The notes beneath the pieces are model-generated. The model made no database searches. It had not been told where the DNA came from and saw only the letters and a list, made by a program, of their open reading frames with translations. A DNA stretch of 64,000 bases from Aporrectodea caliginosa (Eukaryota; Annelida; Clitellata; Crassiclitellata; Lumbricidae): NCBI GenBank assembly GCA_020284085.1, contig JACEVL010000801.1, positions 280,001-344,000 on the forward strand, given 5' to 3'. Position 1 is the stretch's first letter. Each line of letters opens with the position of its first letter. The position numbers and the translations under genes are program-made. Below are positions 12,166-22,960 of the stretch, piece after piece.

Positions 12166-12411
12166 GGGGCGCGGTGGTGTAGGGTATGTTCGGTGCCTTG
12201 CAGCCGCAGGGTCTGCCGGGTTCGAATCCACCTCAAGCCGCAGCCAAAGGGACTGGGCTAAGTCCTTCACGTAATTGCTCATGCCGAAATTCGGCGTGAA
12301 ACCCGATTTAGTGTCAATCATCTGTAGTCGGGAGCGCCTCTGAGTACAAAATCTTCAACCAAATCGTTGGCGCTATAACAAGTGCTCATACATGCATACA
12401 TACTTGTGGTC
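12166..12411 (+). repeat. SINE-A, near full-length tRNA-derived SINE
   Basis: The head GCGCGGTGGTGTAGGGTATG (A-box region) and GGGTTCGAATCC (B box) are tRNA-like. A central GGGCTAAGTCCTTCACGTAA-type domain follows, then the GGGAGCGCCTCTGAGTA...GGCGCTATAAC hairpin and a CATACATAC end. The copy at 32855-33115 on the minus strand has the same order. It is not a functional tRNA: the acceptor ends do not pair. Confidence 0.85.
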
Positions 12412-13658
12412 TGATGTAAGCAAGGCACTCTTCTCCATTTCATAGGCCCTTAATCCAGCAGTCGTTCTCAGAGTCTTTGCTCATGGCAGTATGACTGGAC
12501 CAGAACATTGCAGGGGGTAGGGGTATGTCTTCCTCTCTTTCAGGATATCTACTACAAATCTACCATCAGGGCTCAAGCCTTGCGACAGTGGGACTTTGGA
12601 AAGAAACTCATTTTTAGGTTCAAAATGTCTGATTCAAAATGGAATCAGTCTCAGAGACCAGTGTTCATATGAGATAAACCACGTGGAATTAATTGACTCT
12701 TATTTACTACATGAGATCTGATTAGAGTTCCATTGCTTGCTGAACACGGCAGAATCAAAGTACCCCACCCCATAGCACAGTTGGCCAGGCAAGATCAACA
12801 GGGTATAGCTTAATTTAGGTTTTAGTACTCGGCCGCAACACAGACGACCCCAAAGGGAACGGGGATTGGGTAATGTCAAATGCGGACGACGGGAGGGAGG
12901 GGTCCAAAGTGGACCATTTTGCGGGCGTTTTTTATGAACCAACGCTTACTTGGGGTCCATTTACAGAGACAGGCCCATAATGCCCCATATGCCCTCAACG
13001 ACCGACCTAAGACGCAGTAACCATTTCACCGCCACTTTCCCCATTTTACTACGATTGCACCAAGTTTAGGTACAGACCTGATTGCAACACAGCAAATCTA
13101 AGCCAGCAGCCAGCATTTCCATGGGCATTAAACCGGGACCCATATGGGCTCCACAGGGCGCTCCTATGGGAAAATGGGTCTGATGTGGGCACGCTGACAG
13201 GATATTGGAGAAATTAATAGCGGAAAGGTTTTCATTTCAAAATCGACCGAGGAGTTTTATGTTGTTTGCGAACGAAAATAACTTTAACTTAACGACGAGA
13301 ATGCACTAAAAGTGACTGGGAAACCAGTGCAGCTCGTTAAAGTGTTATTCAACAACGGTCTACTGGGGGCTTCAGAGTGGTAGGTCTACACCGTTTGTCC
13401 AGTACCGAAAGTTCTTAACGACCGCATAACTACAGTACTGACGAATACTGTAAGCTTGTACTACGACACTAATGACATGAGATATAATCGAACTCGGCGA
13501 TACCATCAGCCAAGCTGTGCCAGTATGGGACCGTAACGGACAAGGGTTTAATAGTCAGTATGTATGAAATAAAACAGTTGCCAACAGGCCATCTGAATCA
13601 CGGAAACCGGGAATGTCTGGGAGTGATGCCGTAATAAACTGGGGTCTCTGGTTATTTT
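12412..13658. other. Intergenic, no gene recognised
   Basis: No long coding frame with recognisable motifs, no microsatellite of note and no clear terminal repeats. Confidence 0.4.
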
Positions 13659-13834
13659 CAGTGGCGGCACATTTTCAGCACTTTTTATACAGGGGCTTAG
13701 TCACCCCTAACTGCGCTCAGACCAAAAAAAAAGTGGGAAATTTTTCACTGCAAATGACAGGGAGGACGGGGACAAAGGGGAGGGCTTGGAGCTTTAGCCC
13801 CCCACCCAAACCTGAAATCCTGCCGCCTCCACTG
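13659..13834. mobile_element. MITE, 176 bp, same family as 28862-29025
   Basis: Starts CAGTGGCGGCA and ends CCTGCCGCCTCCACTG. Read on the minus strand it aligns through AGGATTTCAGGTTTGGG and GGCTAAAGCTCCAAGCCC with the 164-bp element at 28862. Its flanks do not show a matching 8-bp duplication. Confidence 0.7.
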
Positions 13835-14099
13835 GTCAGAGGACCATGACACAATGATGGTCTTCCGAGAAATGCGGTCCACAAATAAAACTCATTGTGT
13901 AAGACCTTCAGTTGTGCAGCTCATAGCTATATGAAGTGTATTGTCCGGTCCTAGAGCAACTATCTAGTTTTTTAAATGTGTATCCAACCTATACATTGCA
14001 GAACAGCCGTTATATTTCAGAGAATTCATTTTAAACGTCTATGAATCATAGTCACATTATACATCGCGACCAGTACGTGTCATTCTTCTTACAGATTTT

Positions 14100-14280
14100 A
14101 TTTTAGTTATAGTTACAGTTATAGTTAATGTTTTTTATTTTAGTTATAGTTATAGTTAGTATTTTTTTAGTTATAGTTATAGTTATAGTTAATGATATTT
14201 TTAAATTTAGTTATAGTTATCGTTAACGAAATAACTTTATTTTCGTTAACGAAAATTATCGTTATCGTTAACGAGAATCA
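14100..14280 (-). repeat. AGTTATAGTTATAGTTA dispersed repeat
   Basis: AT-rich blocks of (TTATAG)n separated by TTTTATTTTAG, ending in palindromic TTTTCGTTAACGAAAA. The reverse complement closely matches the insertion that interrupts the viral polymerase at about 41994-42157, so it is a mobile or dispersed family. Confidence 0.65.
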
Positions 14281-14759
14281 CTCTGATCGTGACTAAGCTG
14301 GTGCTTGACGCTGCAGCTTTAGAGCAGCGCTTTAGACGGTTACGATTACGTTTGTGTCAGTTTTGATGCAGAAGAATTAACATGTGTAGCCGAACCATGC
14401 ATGCTATGGTCTAGGCACTGTACAGCGGACATTTTGGCCGTTAAATATAATTATGTCTATATAATTATAGCAAAGATTTTGGTGTCGACTCTAAAATCTT
14501 TGATTATAGTGTCTGCATCACCAGCAGACATTTAGTGGTCAGAACACCAATTCTGCGGATAGTAGGCCTACATGGAGTCCAGATTACGCCACAGAGGAGG
14601 AGGAGGAGGAGCAGGAATAGGAGCAGGAGCAATCTGTAGGGGTGGGGGGGTGGACAGCCTTTTCGGGGGCGGATTTTTGCATATTTTGGGTGGTGGACAG
14701 ATAGGCCTCAGTCAAAACTTTGGGGACAGTCCCCCTCTGTCCCCATGATTTACGCCACT

Positions 14760-14875
14760 GGGAGGAGGAGGAGGAGGAGGAGAGGTTCAGTTTCTTGCCA
14801 CTGAGACTGGCCTGTAGATGAAGAGGAGGAGGAGAGGTTCAGTTTCTTGCCAGTGAGACTGGCCTGTGATTGATT
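14760..14875. repeat. Two-copy tandem duplication, about 60 bp unit
   Basis: A GAGGAGGAG stretch plus AGGTTCAGTTTCTTGCCA...GAGACTGGCCTGT occurs twice in succession with few differences. Confidence 0.7.
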
Positions 14876-15126
14876 CTGTTTCGGTTTCATCCGGACAAAT
14901 TCTGGTTCATTTTGACAAACCGCTGGAGGACAGTCCAATCAATTTGCATGACATAAATTCACTGCGTGTTGTCGATCCAATCAATGGTCCGATTGCTAGA
15001 GTAGGTAGAGCTACTCCTCAGCATATGCTCTTCAGAAATGTACAGTCTAACAATGGCAGACATTTGTGCGGCCAGGTGTTTGCATCAGTTTATACTGGCT
15101 GGGTTAGTTTGGTTGCGTGGTTATAG
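14866..15126 (+). other. Unassigned open frame of 86 codons
   Basis: An open frame with fairly balanced amino-acid content (for example INLHDINSLRVVDPINGP) overlaps the end of the tandem duplication. I do not recognise the product and see no supporting partner exons. It may be a degraded transposon gene or chance. Confidence 0.15.
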
Positions 15127-15205
15127 TTGGATAGTTTAGCACAATGCCGTAGGCCTAATTGGGATGAGATTGGGTGGAACGTACACCCAAACGCCATTAG
15201 GGTAA

Positions 15206-15268
15206 TGATAATTGCAAGTTTATATAGCGCCACTTAGAGAGCGACTCATCAGAGGCGCTCCCGACCTA
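15206..15268 (-). repeat. LINE/SINE-type hairpin tail, minus strand
   Basis: AAGTTTATATAGCGCCACTT, a short loop and CATCAGAGGCGCTCCCGACC reproduce the shared tail in the minus orientation, with no recognisable body beyond it. Confidence 0.6.
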
Positions 15269-16361
15269 ACGTAGGCTACAGAAACCAAGATAATATTCTT
15301 TATTGAAACAATCCGGCTGACAAACCGCAACCGGTTACAGCTGTACAGTTATGCAATTGAAACAATTCACAAGAACACAAATGACAGAAGACATAAATCT
15401 TAACTACTAACAGAAACACTGAATGGTCTTCCAGCGCTCGTGAAGCTGGTGCCCTGCGTCTTCCACGATTACGATTCAGTGGAAGAGAGACATAAGAGCG
15501 GTTCATGTCTCAGGTTGTTCGGAAGCTTGCTCCAGGAGGATGGGCCGACCACAGCAACCTCTTCTATGCTGGACCGTGGAGGTCCTGGCCGATGGAACAA
15601 GGCGTCTTGGTTTCCGTTGCAGAGCGGAGAAAACGTTGACTTGGAATTGGAGCATCACGAAACATTAGTGCGGGAATCGGGATCAGATTTGTATTAATAT
15701 TTCTTGTAAAAGTCACGATCTTGTTAACGTATCGACATGACCTTTATCAGTTTACATTTTCTGTTCGTGCCGAAGATTTCTTCGTCCCATGGCACGTTCT
15801 ACTTTCTCGGCACCAGAAATTGTGATTGAAAACTCGATATTTTAACGAGTCGTAGAGACAAACAGACTGTAACTGTCTGTACTGGCTCAGAGTAGTGTTA
15901 TTGTTATATGTAGAACCAGGGGCGGAGACTTAGGGGGGACAGCTAGCTAAAGAACGGTCCCCCAACCTAGTAGGACTACGCTGCTTATATCCCCCAATAT
16001 TTCTGGAAACTGAATATAATAATAATAGCTAGCGTGACAGCGAGCAACTTTGTAGCCAGATGACATCAAAATGCTACCATTACAGTTGGAAATTCAAATA
16101 TTCCCCCCTCCCACACCCCTCCCCAAACTCAAACACGACTCAAACACATGGGCTCTGACAGCTGGTTCCTATCAGCACTCAAATTATTGAGCAATTTTGT
16201 TCAGATGGCCCCAAACCCCTCCCCTGCTCGGCGCTGCGCGTCAGGTCGAAAGCGTAGAGGGCAACTTTAGTTTAGGGGCGTTTACTTTCCTCCACTGATC
16301 TCGCGAATTGTGTGCCCTTCAGATCTAAATCCCCCACAAAATCAAGGCATTTATCAATCAA

Positions 16362-16720
16362 TCAATCAATCAATCAATCATAAAATTTATATAGCGCCTC
16401 TTCAAGGGCTCTACTCAGAGGCGCTCCCAAGCCAGGCCTGATTTTACAGAAAAGTCTTCAATTGGGCGTAGAAGGAAGCCGAGTGAATGCGAGGAGATAA
16501 CCGAAGGAAAGATGGCAAGACATTCCACGCTGTTGGACCAACAACAGAGAATGCTCGGTGCTGCATAGTAGCAGTGCGGGCATGTGGAACCAAGAAGTCA
16601 CCTCGAGAAGAGGAACGGAGGGCTGAGCGACCCTTAATAGACGAAGAGAGAGTGAAGATGGTGCACAAGTAGCGAGGAGCTGAACCCAAGACGCTTTGCC
16701 TGACGAGAGTGCAGAGACGA
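16362..16720 (-). mobile_element. Non-LTR retrotransposon 3' end (CR1/L2-like), 5'-truncated
   Basis: The minus strand encodes the typical C-terminus of a non-LTR reverse transcriptase: LVPHARTATMQHRAFSVVGP, then TAWNVLPSFLRL, ending SFYAQLKTFL and a stop at 16444. The 3' UTR follows at once: GGGAGCGCCTCTGAGTAGAG, loop, GAAGAGGCGCTATATAAATT and a (TGAT)n end at 16362. The sequence breaks off near 16720 at a TA repeat, a normal 5' truncation. A second copy lies at 32466-32845. Confidence 0.82.
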
Positions 16721-16937
16721 TACATATATATATATATATATGCTTGAATGTGTGTGTGCATTTGCGCTTGTGTGTGTGCCGCCTCAACAATTTGTCTAGG
16801 GGGCCGCCGCCAACTATAGAAAGCTTCTGCGCTACTTGCGTATTCTAGAAGGGTGCGTTACTAGTTGTAGGTCTATTAAGAAGCATAGAAAGCCGTCAAT
16901 TGCTTAAGTTTATTCAGCGCCCAAGAAAAACCAAGTC

Positions 16938-17366
16938 ATGGGAACTGTTCGCAGTGACCTACTGGCAAAGAGGGAAATTGTTCATGATGACGTACTGATA
17001 AAGAGGAAAATTCTTCACGATGACGTACTGATAAAGAGGCAAATTCTTCACGATGACGTACTGATAAAGAGGCAAATTCTTCATGACCTATTGGTAAAGA
17101 GGCAAATTTTTCATAATGACGTACTGATAAAGAGGCAAATTCTTCATGATGACGTTCTGATAAAGAGGCAAATTCTTCATGATGACGTACTGATAAAGAG
17201 GCAAATTCTTCATGATGACGTACTGCTAAAGAGGCAAATTCTTCACGATGACGTAGGTCTACTGTTAATCTTAAAGTTGCGGTCTGTCAACTTTCTATTT
17301 TCAATAAACGAAATTATATATATCTTAAAGTACGCGAATCCTTCACAATTTATTACCTACTTTTAA
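16938..17366 (+). repeat. 33-bp minisatellite, about 9 copies, forming an open frame of 11-residue repeats
   Basis: The array (about 16955-17262) repeats GATGACGTACTGATAAAGAG plus GCAAATTCTTCAC. Because 33 is divisible by three, one frame stays open for 142 codons as DDVLIKRQILH repeats, from an ATG at 16938. No signal peptide or known domain. I read it as a minisatellite; expression would be needed to call a gene. Confidence 0.8.
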
Positions 17367-17757
17367 ATAGATAAATCCTTCATATCGACGTAGGGGTAAG
17401 TTTTCGAACCACGTATACTAGCACACTGGCAAGTACAGAAACCTACGACGAGTACAAATCTGTCCGATGTATAGGGACCTACTCAGTATGCAGATGCCCT
17501 TTGGGGTAAAATGATTCCTTTGATCAGAAACATAGCTTCACATTTCTAGGTCTTCAAACATATCTTCGTGCTCTAATTATCGGGGTCTATCAATACAGCT
17601 TTAGACTCGCAATCGTAATCGCAAACTCAAAATGATTCTTAAGCCAGGCTAAGGGCACCAGCTTATTCACGAGCGCTGCGTCGTATCAGAGGGGTTGTCC
17701 AGAGATATCCATTGGAGATCCGAGTCCGGTAGTCAGGGAGACTACCACTCAACCTGC

Positions 17758-17943
17758 CAGTGATGGGCAGTAATTGAAATTACGTAATTGAAATTACTTG
17801 AAATTGCTCAATTTGTAATTGGTTAATTTGTAATTCAATTACATTTCCCATGTATTTTGTAATTTGAAATGACATTTCATGTCCCAAAGTAATTTGTAAT
17901 TTGTAATTCAATTACATTTTTCAGAGTAATTTGCCCATCCCTG
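17758..17943. mobile_element. MITE, hAT-like, 186 bp
   Basis: CAGTGATGGGCAGTAATT at the left and AATTTGCCCATCCCTG at the right form inverted ends. The interior is many TGTAATTCAATTACATTT palindromic repeats. Flanks CAACCTGC and CCACCTTC match at 6 of 8 positions, a decayed 8-bp duplication at best. Confidence 0.65.
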
Positions 17944-18007
17944 CCACCTTCCCGCCTATTCCCGCCTATAGTTAGGCCACTGAATAGTTAGGCCGTCGTG
18001 AGGGTCA

Positions 18008-20311
18008 TTAGGAGGCGGATGAACAGAAGCATGGAATGTAGAAGAGAGCGAAGAGTGCAATGGCCAACAGAACGACCAAAGGGTTCGCATTCGTCGTCGC
18101 AAAGTCCGTGTTCTCGGTGGCCGCAGGGTTCGTCCATCTGAAGGTCTCGTTCGTGGCATTGCCCCCTGAAGAGGAGGACAGCGAGGACGACGAGGAAGGG
18201 TTCGGCTGGTAGCGTCGGAGGACTGGTCTCGACGCAGGCACTGTCGTAGCGGCGTCGAAGTCGATGACGCCGGTCTTGGAGAAGATGACCGCAGCCGCAG
18301 CGAGAGAGGAAGGCGACGATCCGACGGTGGAAGAGGGTCTCTTCTCGTGGCTGTCTCGTCGAGCGGATTCGTTACAGTTCGATCCTTCGTAGAGGTAGAA
18401 CTGGTTTGGACGGTCGTCCGGAAATACCCAGCAGTAGATGGCGCCCCACGTCGACGGTCCAGGGCGCCCCGAAAGAGAGGAGGAGGAGGACGAGGAGGAC
18501 GAGGAGGGGAAGGAGGAAACGGCGGAAGGCAAGGAGGTTTGGGGCACGAGGCTTCGAACGACAATCGTGAGGTCGTTCGTCGGAGTGGCACGAAAGGACA
18601 GAATGCACTCAAAGGTCTTCGGAAGAGGACCGAGGGAGTGGCAGCCGAGGACCGTCAACAGGACGTCCGTTCCAGCCACGGATTCGGTCACGTGGGCCGA
18701 ACGGACGCATCGCGTTCCATCGCCGAGTTGGAGAGTCAGGTTGACCAGCGCCACTGGTAGGTTGCACTGGACCGGTTGCCTCGGTTGCTGACTGTACAAC
18801 AACCGGAAGTGCTTGCCTGGCAGCAGACCGGAAGGACCGCCGCCCGTTTCCGGTAGGAAGGTGAAGAGCCGACAGTCGATCATGTCGACGGAAGTGACGT
18901 TGAAGGGCCAGAGAACGGCGCGACTGAACTTGACGTAGAGCACAGACGGTGACTTCTTGAGGACCCTGAGGCAGAGGTAGCGCAGCCGGCATCCGTTTCC
19001 GTAGGTAGCCACGAGCATCACATCACTGGACGGCTTGATATGTGTCCCTCCTCCTCCGCCGCCGCCGCCACCACTCCCTGGCGGCAACCCCCGCCATTCG
19101 ATGCAGTGGAAGGCGTCTGAACCACTCCCACCGACACCACCCACCGTGACCGCCGTCTGGTTGAAGGTCACGGATCTTCCATCGGCTGTGTCGATCCAAA
19201 CTCCGATCCAGTCGAGCGGAAACGAGCAGACGAACGGTCGCGTGGCGTTGCACAGGTGACAGGTGCGGGCACACCCAAACGCCGTCTCAGTCGAGCAGGC
19301 GTCACGCTTCGAGGCACACCACTCGTGGTCATCGACGCATAACGACGTCACGGGTCGCGGAGGGTCGCGGACGACGCCCATGTGGACGTGCCCGACCGAT
19401 AGATCAGCCACCTTGCTGGACGTCGAGGCGAACAGGTCCTTGAAGATGTAGGCGTTGAAGCTGTCGTCCATCGCCAGGAAGCGTGTCGGCAGCCGCAGCA
19501 GCCACAGCTGGGGCAGTCGCTCGTGACGAAGCATGACGAACGAGTACTGTCCGTCTCGCCAGTCGGCCAGGCAGACGAAGCGCTGCAGAGGAGGCGTTCC
19601 GTTGACGTGGAGGTCCTCCGGGAGACAGTCTGGACGACGGAAGTAGATGTACAGGTCCTCCGCTCCGTCCATGCATCGACTCTCCAGTCGTACCTCGCTG
19701 CCTCCGCCGTTGCACTCGGCGCCGTGAACCCCACCCGATCCGGGCCCACCCGAGGAGGAGGAGGAGGAAGAAGAGGGAGAGATGCGAGCGCTGAAGCCCC
19801 CGCGGAGGGCGCATCGCTCGCGTCCTGGGGTCCCTGTCGTTGCTGCTGTTTCGACCCCGGTGGAGTGACCGATCCGGTTGCGGTCGACGACGAGCCACCC
19901 GTCCAGCTGCCACGTGGTGTTGGTGCAGAGACCGAGATCCGGTCGGTCAGAGGCCACTCCTGATCGCACCTGGAACAGAGCCTCCGAGCGACGGACGAAC
20001 TGAAGGCACGCGTGGCTCACCCGGCGCTGACCCTTCTCCCGATGTGAGACGAGGTACTTGTCGCCTTCGACGACCTCCAGACACGTCCGCGTGAAGGTCA
20101 AGGCCGAGGACTCGTTCGACCATTGACGCAGCTGGTCCCCGTCGACGGTGATTCGCAGCTGGAGGCGTGTGAAGCGGTCAAGGGCGCGGCCCCTCCAGTC
20201 GCGCGGAGGGATCGTTCCGTTCGTCTGGATGTAGTCGGGAAAGGAACACGAGGAGACGACGTCAAGTGAGGCCACCAGTAGATATCCCAGAAAGCACAGC
20301 GACCAGGTCAT
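18008..20311 (-). CDS. Intronless secreted or membrane-anchored Cys-containing protein, family uncertain
   Basis: One open frame of 767 codons. I start at the ATG at 20311, not the in-frame ATG at 20389, because it has a better context and opens directly into a signal peptide (WSLCFLGYLLVASLDVVSSC). The mature part has repeated Cys modules beginning CSFPDYIQ (residue about 23) and CSFPLDWIGVWI (about 365), a compact CSTETAFGCARTCHLC cluster, several NxT/NxS sites, and Ser and Gly runs. It ends in a hydrophobic segment PLVVLLAIALFALFYIPCF, either a membrane anchor or a GPI signal. The CxFP-W-G-W pattern recalls the DUF7042-7045 group of invertebrate extracellular proteins; this is a tentative match from memory. 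GC content and GC-ending codons are much higher than in the flanks. Function unknown. Confidence 0.75.
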   Translation of the reverse strand: MTWSLCFLGYLLVASLDVVSSCSFPDYIQTNGTIPPRDWRGRALDRFTRLQLRITVDGDQLRQWSNESSALTFTRTCLEVVEGDKYLVSHREKGQRRVSHACLQFVRRSEALFQVRSGVASDRPDLGLCTNTTWQLDGWLVVDRNRIGHSTGVETAATTGTPGRERCALRGGFSARISPSSSSSSSSGGPGSGGVHGAECNGGGSEVRLESRCMDGAEDLYIYFRRPDCLPEDLHVNGTPPLQRFVCLADWRDGQYSFVMLRHERLPQLWLLRLPTRFLAMDDSFNAYIFKDLFASTSSKVADLSVGHVHMGVVRDPPRPVTSLCVDDHEWCASKRDACSTETAFGCARTCHLCNATRPFVCSFPLDWIGVWIDTADGRSVTFNQTAVTVGGVGGSGSDAFHCIEWRGLPPGSGGGGGGGGGTHIKPSSDVMLVATYGNGCRLRYLCLRVLKKSPSVLYVKFSRAVLWPFNVTSVDMIDCRLFTFLPETGGGPSGLLPGKHFRLLYSQQPRQPVQCNLPVALVNLTLQLGDGTRCVRSAHVTESVAGTDVLLTVLGCHSLGPLPKTFECILSFRATPTNDLTIVVRSLVPQTSLPSAVSSFPSSSSSSSSSSLSGRPGPSTWGAIYCWVFPDDRPNQFYLYEGSNCNESARRDSHEKRPSSTVGSSPSSLAAAAVIFSKTGVIDFDAATTVPASRPVLRRYQPNPSSSSSLSSSSGGNATNETFRWTNPAATENTDFATTNANPLVVLLAIALFALFYIPCFCSSAS

Positions 20312-20321
20312 CGCTCGCCAA

Positions 20322-20334
20322 CAAAATGGCGGCT
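20322..20334 (-). promoter_or_regulatory. YY1-like motif in probable 5' UTR
   Basis: The plus strand reads AAAATGGCGGCTG; on the gene's strand this is GCCGCCATTTT, the YY1-type element often found near animal transcription starts. It lies 11-23 bp upstream of the chosen ATG at 20311. Seen as sequence only. Confidence 0.35.
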
Positions 20335-20396
20335 GAGCAGCTCGATCGAGACGCCGGCGTCGTTGCTCGGAACAAGTCCTGGTAATCATCTGGTGC

Positions 20397-20670
20397 CGTC
20401 ACGGTTGAAATAACGCGGTCACGGTTGAGATGTCGAGGTCACGGTTGAAACAACGCGGTGACGGTTGAGATGTCGAGGTCACGGTTGAGATAACGCGGTC
20501 ACGGTTGAGATGTCGAAGTCACGGTTGAAACAACGCGGTCACGGTTGAGATGTCGAGGTCACGGTTGAAATAACGCGGTCACGGTTGAGATGTCGAGGTC
20601 ACGGTTGAGATATCGCGGTCACGGTTGAGATGTCGAGGTCACGGTTGAGATGTCGAGGTCATGGTTGACT
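20397..20670. repeat. 20-bp minisatellite upstream of the 18008-20311 gene
   Basis: About 13-14 copies alternate between GTCACGGTTGAGATGTCGAG and GTCACGGTTGAAATAACGCG, so the true period is partly 40 bp. The array starts less than 90 bp from the gene's start codon. Confidence 0.9.
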
Positions 20671-20994
20671 TGGCTTGTTGTACATCCACCGGATTTGGAT
20701 ATCGTGGTCAAAAGAGTTAGCTTGGTGTTCAGCTACCGGATTTTGACATCACGGTCGTAGTTTAGCTGACTTGACGGTGGTCTTGCGGATTGGACACTGC
20801 CGTCATGGTTGAGCTGCTGGTTTAGGTTTCATCAGTGTCTACTAGATTGGAAACCGCGGTCAATGTCGTGTAGAATTGAACGTTGAAAGAAGTACGCCAC
20901 CCTGATGGAAGCATTTAGCCTTACCCATGACTAATTTTGACGCACAAACAGAACAAAAGCCAAGTTAATAATGGCCATAATCTGTATTACCGTA

Positions 20995-21180
20995 TTACTA
21001 CGCATTTATTAAGCACCACTATTTAATGACCAAGCATCAGTCGACGGTGCTAAGGCAGCTAAGCAATTTTGAATGAAGAACTTGCTCAAGGTCCTTACAC
21101 ATCAACCGTCTCGGAGCAGCATGCATGAACCCGTAGGCCTACCAACCAACCGTGTGATGGTGACATATGGTCCCACTAGT
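20995..21180 (-). repeat. SINE-C copy, diverged
   Basis: The minus strand holds the central GGACCTTGAGCAAGTTCTTC domain, then GCTTAGCTGCCTTAGCACCG, then TGATGCTTGGTCATTAAATA. The tRNA-like head is poorly preserved. It shares this body with 24545-24760, 34955-35130, 36780-36960 and 59315-59490. Confidence 0.6.
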
Positions 21181-21233
21181 CCACTACTTATATATGCATT
21201 CAACACCTTCGAAAATAAAGGTGTCTGAGAAGT

Positions 21234-21355
21234 AGTTGTAGTTTCAGTTTAACGACACGGTATGCTAACAAAGATTATTAGCGTCGCCGTCCTCCTTTCT
21301 CCAGGCTTTGGACTGGCACTGCCGGAGTTACGAGCAGTGGCGCAGTTAAAAGTCG
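21234..21355 (-). repeat. SINE-D copy
   Basis: GTAGTTTCAGTTTAACGACA, then TTAGCGTCGCCGTCCTCC and TCCAGGCTTTGGACTGGCAC, followed by CGAGCAGTGGCGCAGTTAA. This is the full 3' unit of the family seen at 9362-9470. Confidence 0.75.
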
Positions 21356-22038
21356 TTAAAAAGTTAAAGGTGTGTGACAAGAGAGATATTAATCGTGGAT
21401 CCAGAGTTTAACGGCAGCTTATGACAACATAGGCCGTTTCCGCCGACAAAGATTATTTTTGGCAAATTACAGCTATCAATCGTTTATCGTGTCCCACCTT
21501 ATATAGCATCGGTGGACACCGTATTAATGGTGTCTAAGGTGATCGTTCTAACCAATCGACTACCGTGTCCCAAAAAATGTCTTCTGTGCCCTCAACAGTT
21601 ACAAATTTCGCAGACATGTCTGTGTTCAAGGCAGCTTTTTTTATGCACATAACACAGTTGATAGCTGTTCAAGAATTCTTAGAATTGTGCTCTTCGCGTT
21701 CGTCCAAATGGTCAGCGACATCTTCGGCTGATGAAAAACAATAAATGTCTACGGGGTTCTTGGCAAATGGCTCCACTGGCTCCACAAGTAGGCCTGTATA
21801 TCTCGACCCAATAGAAATTGTCAGAGACCTTAACTGCTGTCGTCGTTTCGTAGTCCGGCTGTCTCGTTGCTATTGACCACGCGGCTGCTGGTTTTTCGTC
21901 CGTCTTTATGTGATTCCGATGTTTCTGCTGTGTTTCTGCTTCTGTTGTTTTGCTGGTCTACTGTTGGTCGCTTTTGCTGTGCTGTTTCTTCTGCCACTGC
22001 TATTTTCTGTTGTCTATTCTTTTGCTGCTAAGGTGTTT

Positions 22039-22494
22039 GGGGCCGTCCATAAAGTACCTCACGCTATTTTTGACCATTTTACCCCCCCTCCCCTGTCACA
22101 AACTGTCACAAAACTCTTCCCCCCCCTAAAGTACGTCACACTTTCGAACATAGAAATAATAATACTTCCGAAAGCAAGGCTAATACATAAACAAGGCTTC
22201 GCAACAGCATTATTACTAGCGCTCCTAGCGAGAGGAATCGTGAAAAACACATTCAGGAGATATGCATTTCATGCTATTTTGACATAAAACTAATTAAAAT
22301 GTTTCAGAAAATTTTTTGAAAATTATTTTTAAAGCTATGAAATTTTACTAAAAAAATAAAAATAAATTATAAATAAAATTTAAAAATAAATGTGTGACGT
22401 CACACATGGCCTGTCCCCCTCCCCTGTCACAAACTGTCACACTTTCTTAAACCCCCCCCTCCCCTGGAGCGTGACGTACTTTATGGACGGCCCC
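22039..22494. mobile_element. MITE, 456 bp, GGGGCCGTCC ends
   Basis: Ends GGGGCCGTCCATAAAGTAC at 22039 and its inverted copy ending 22494 match over about 26 bp with one mismatch. Subterminal CCCCTCCCCTGTCACAAACT repeats occur near both ends. TTT on both sides may be a 3-bp duplication. No coding capacity was seen; the superfamily is left open. Confidence 0.8.
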
Positions 22495-22499
22495 TTTGC

Positions 22500-22960
22500 T
22501 GTTTTCTTCTTCTGATGTTTCTGTTGTGTTTGCTGGTGATGTTTTTCTGCCGTTTCTAATTCGAATTCTCTTGCTTCTGCTTATGAATAATTATCAAGCT
22601 ATAGGGCCTAGGCCTACTGTTTCTGATTTTGCGGCATTGTTTCTGATTCTAGGCCTACTTGTCAATAGTTGCCAGGTTGTTGTTTAGGCTTTTACTATAT
22701 TGTTTCAGCTTCTACTTCTGAATAATTTCCAGGCTACTGTTTCAGCTTTTACTTTATTGTTTCTGCTTCTACTTCTGAATAGTTGCCAGGCTGTTGTTTC
22801 GGTTTGTACTATAATTATATATATTATTTGTTTCTGCTTTTGGACTACTTCTGAATAATTGCCGGGCTGCTGTTTCGGCTTTTACTATATTGTTTCTACT
22901 TCTGATGGTCGCTGCTTCTGCACCTTATGTTTCTGCTTTCGCTGCCTCAGCTGCTCTTTC
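22500..22960. repeat. Degenerate tandem repeat, about 55-60 bp unit
   Basis: Five or so copies of TGTTTCTGCTTCTACTTCTG, AATAATTGCCAGGCTGTTG and TTTCGGCTTTTACTATAT. The same TTTCTGCTTCTG motif flanks the MITE at 22039, so the MITE probably sits inside this array. Confidence 0.7.

Noticed and set aside
14630..14760. Possible MITE ending TTTACGCCACTG
   Set aside because: Only one end resembles a CAGTGGCGTAAA terminus; no matching left end or target duplication.
18347..19963. Several plus- and minus-strand frames of 60-220 codons overlapping the 18008-20311 gene
   Set aside because: GC-rich sequence leaves shadow frames open; only the long minus frame has a signal peptide, Cys modules and an anchor.
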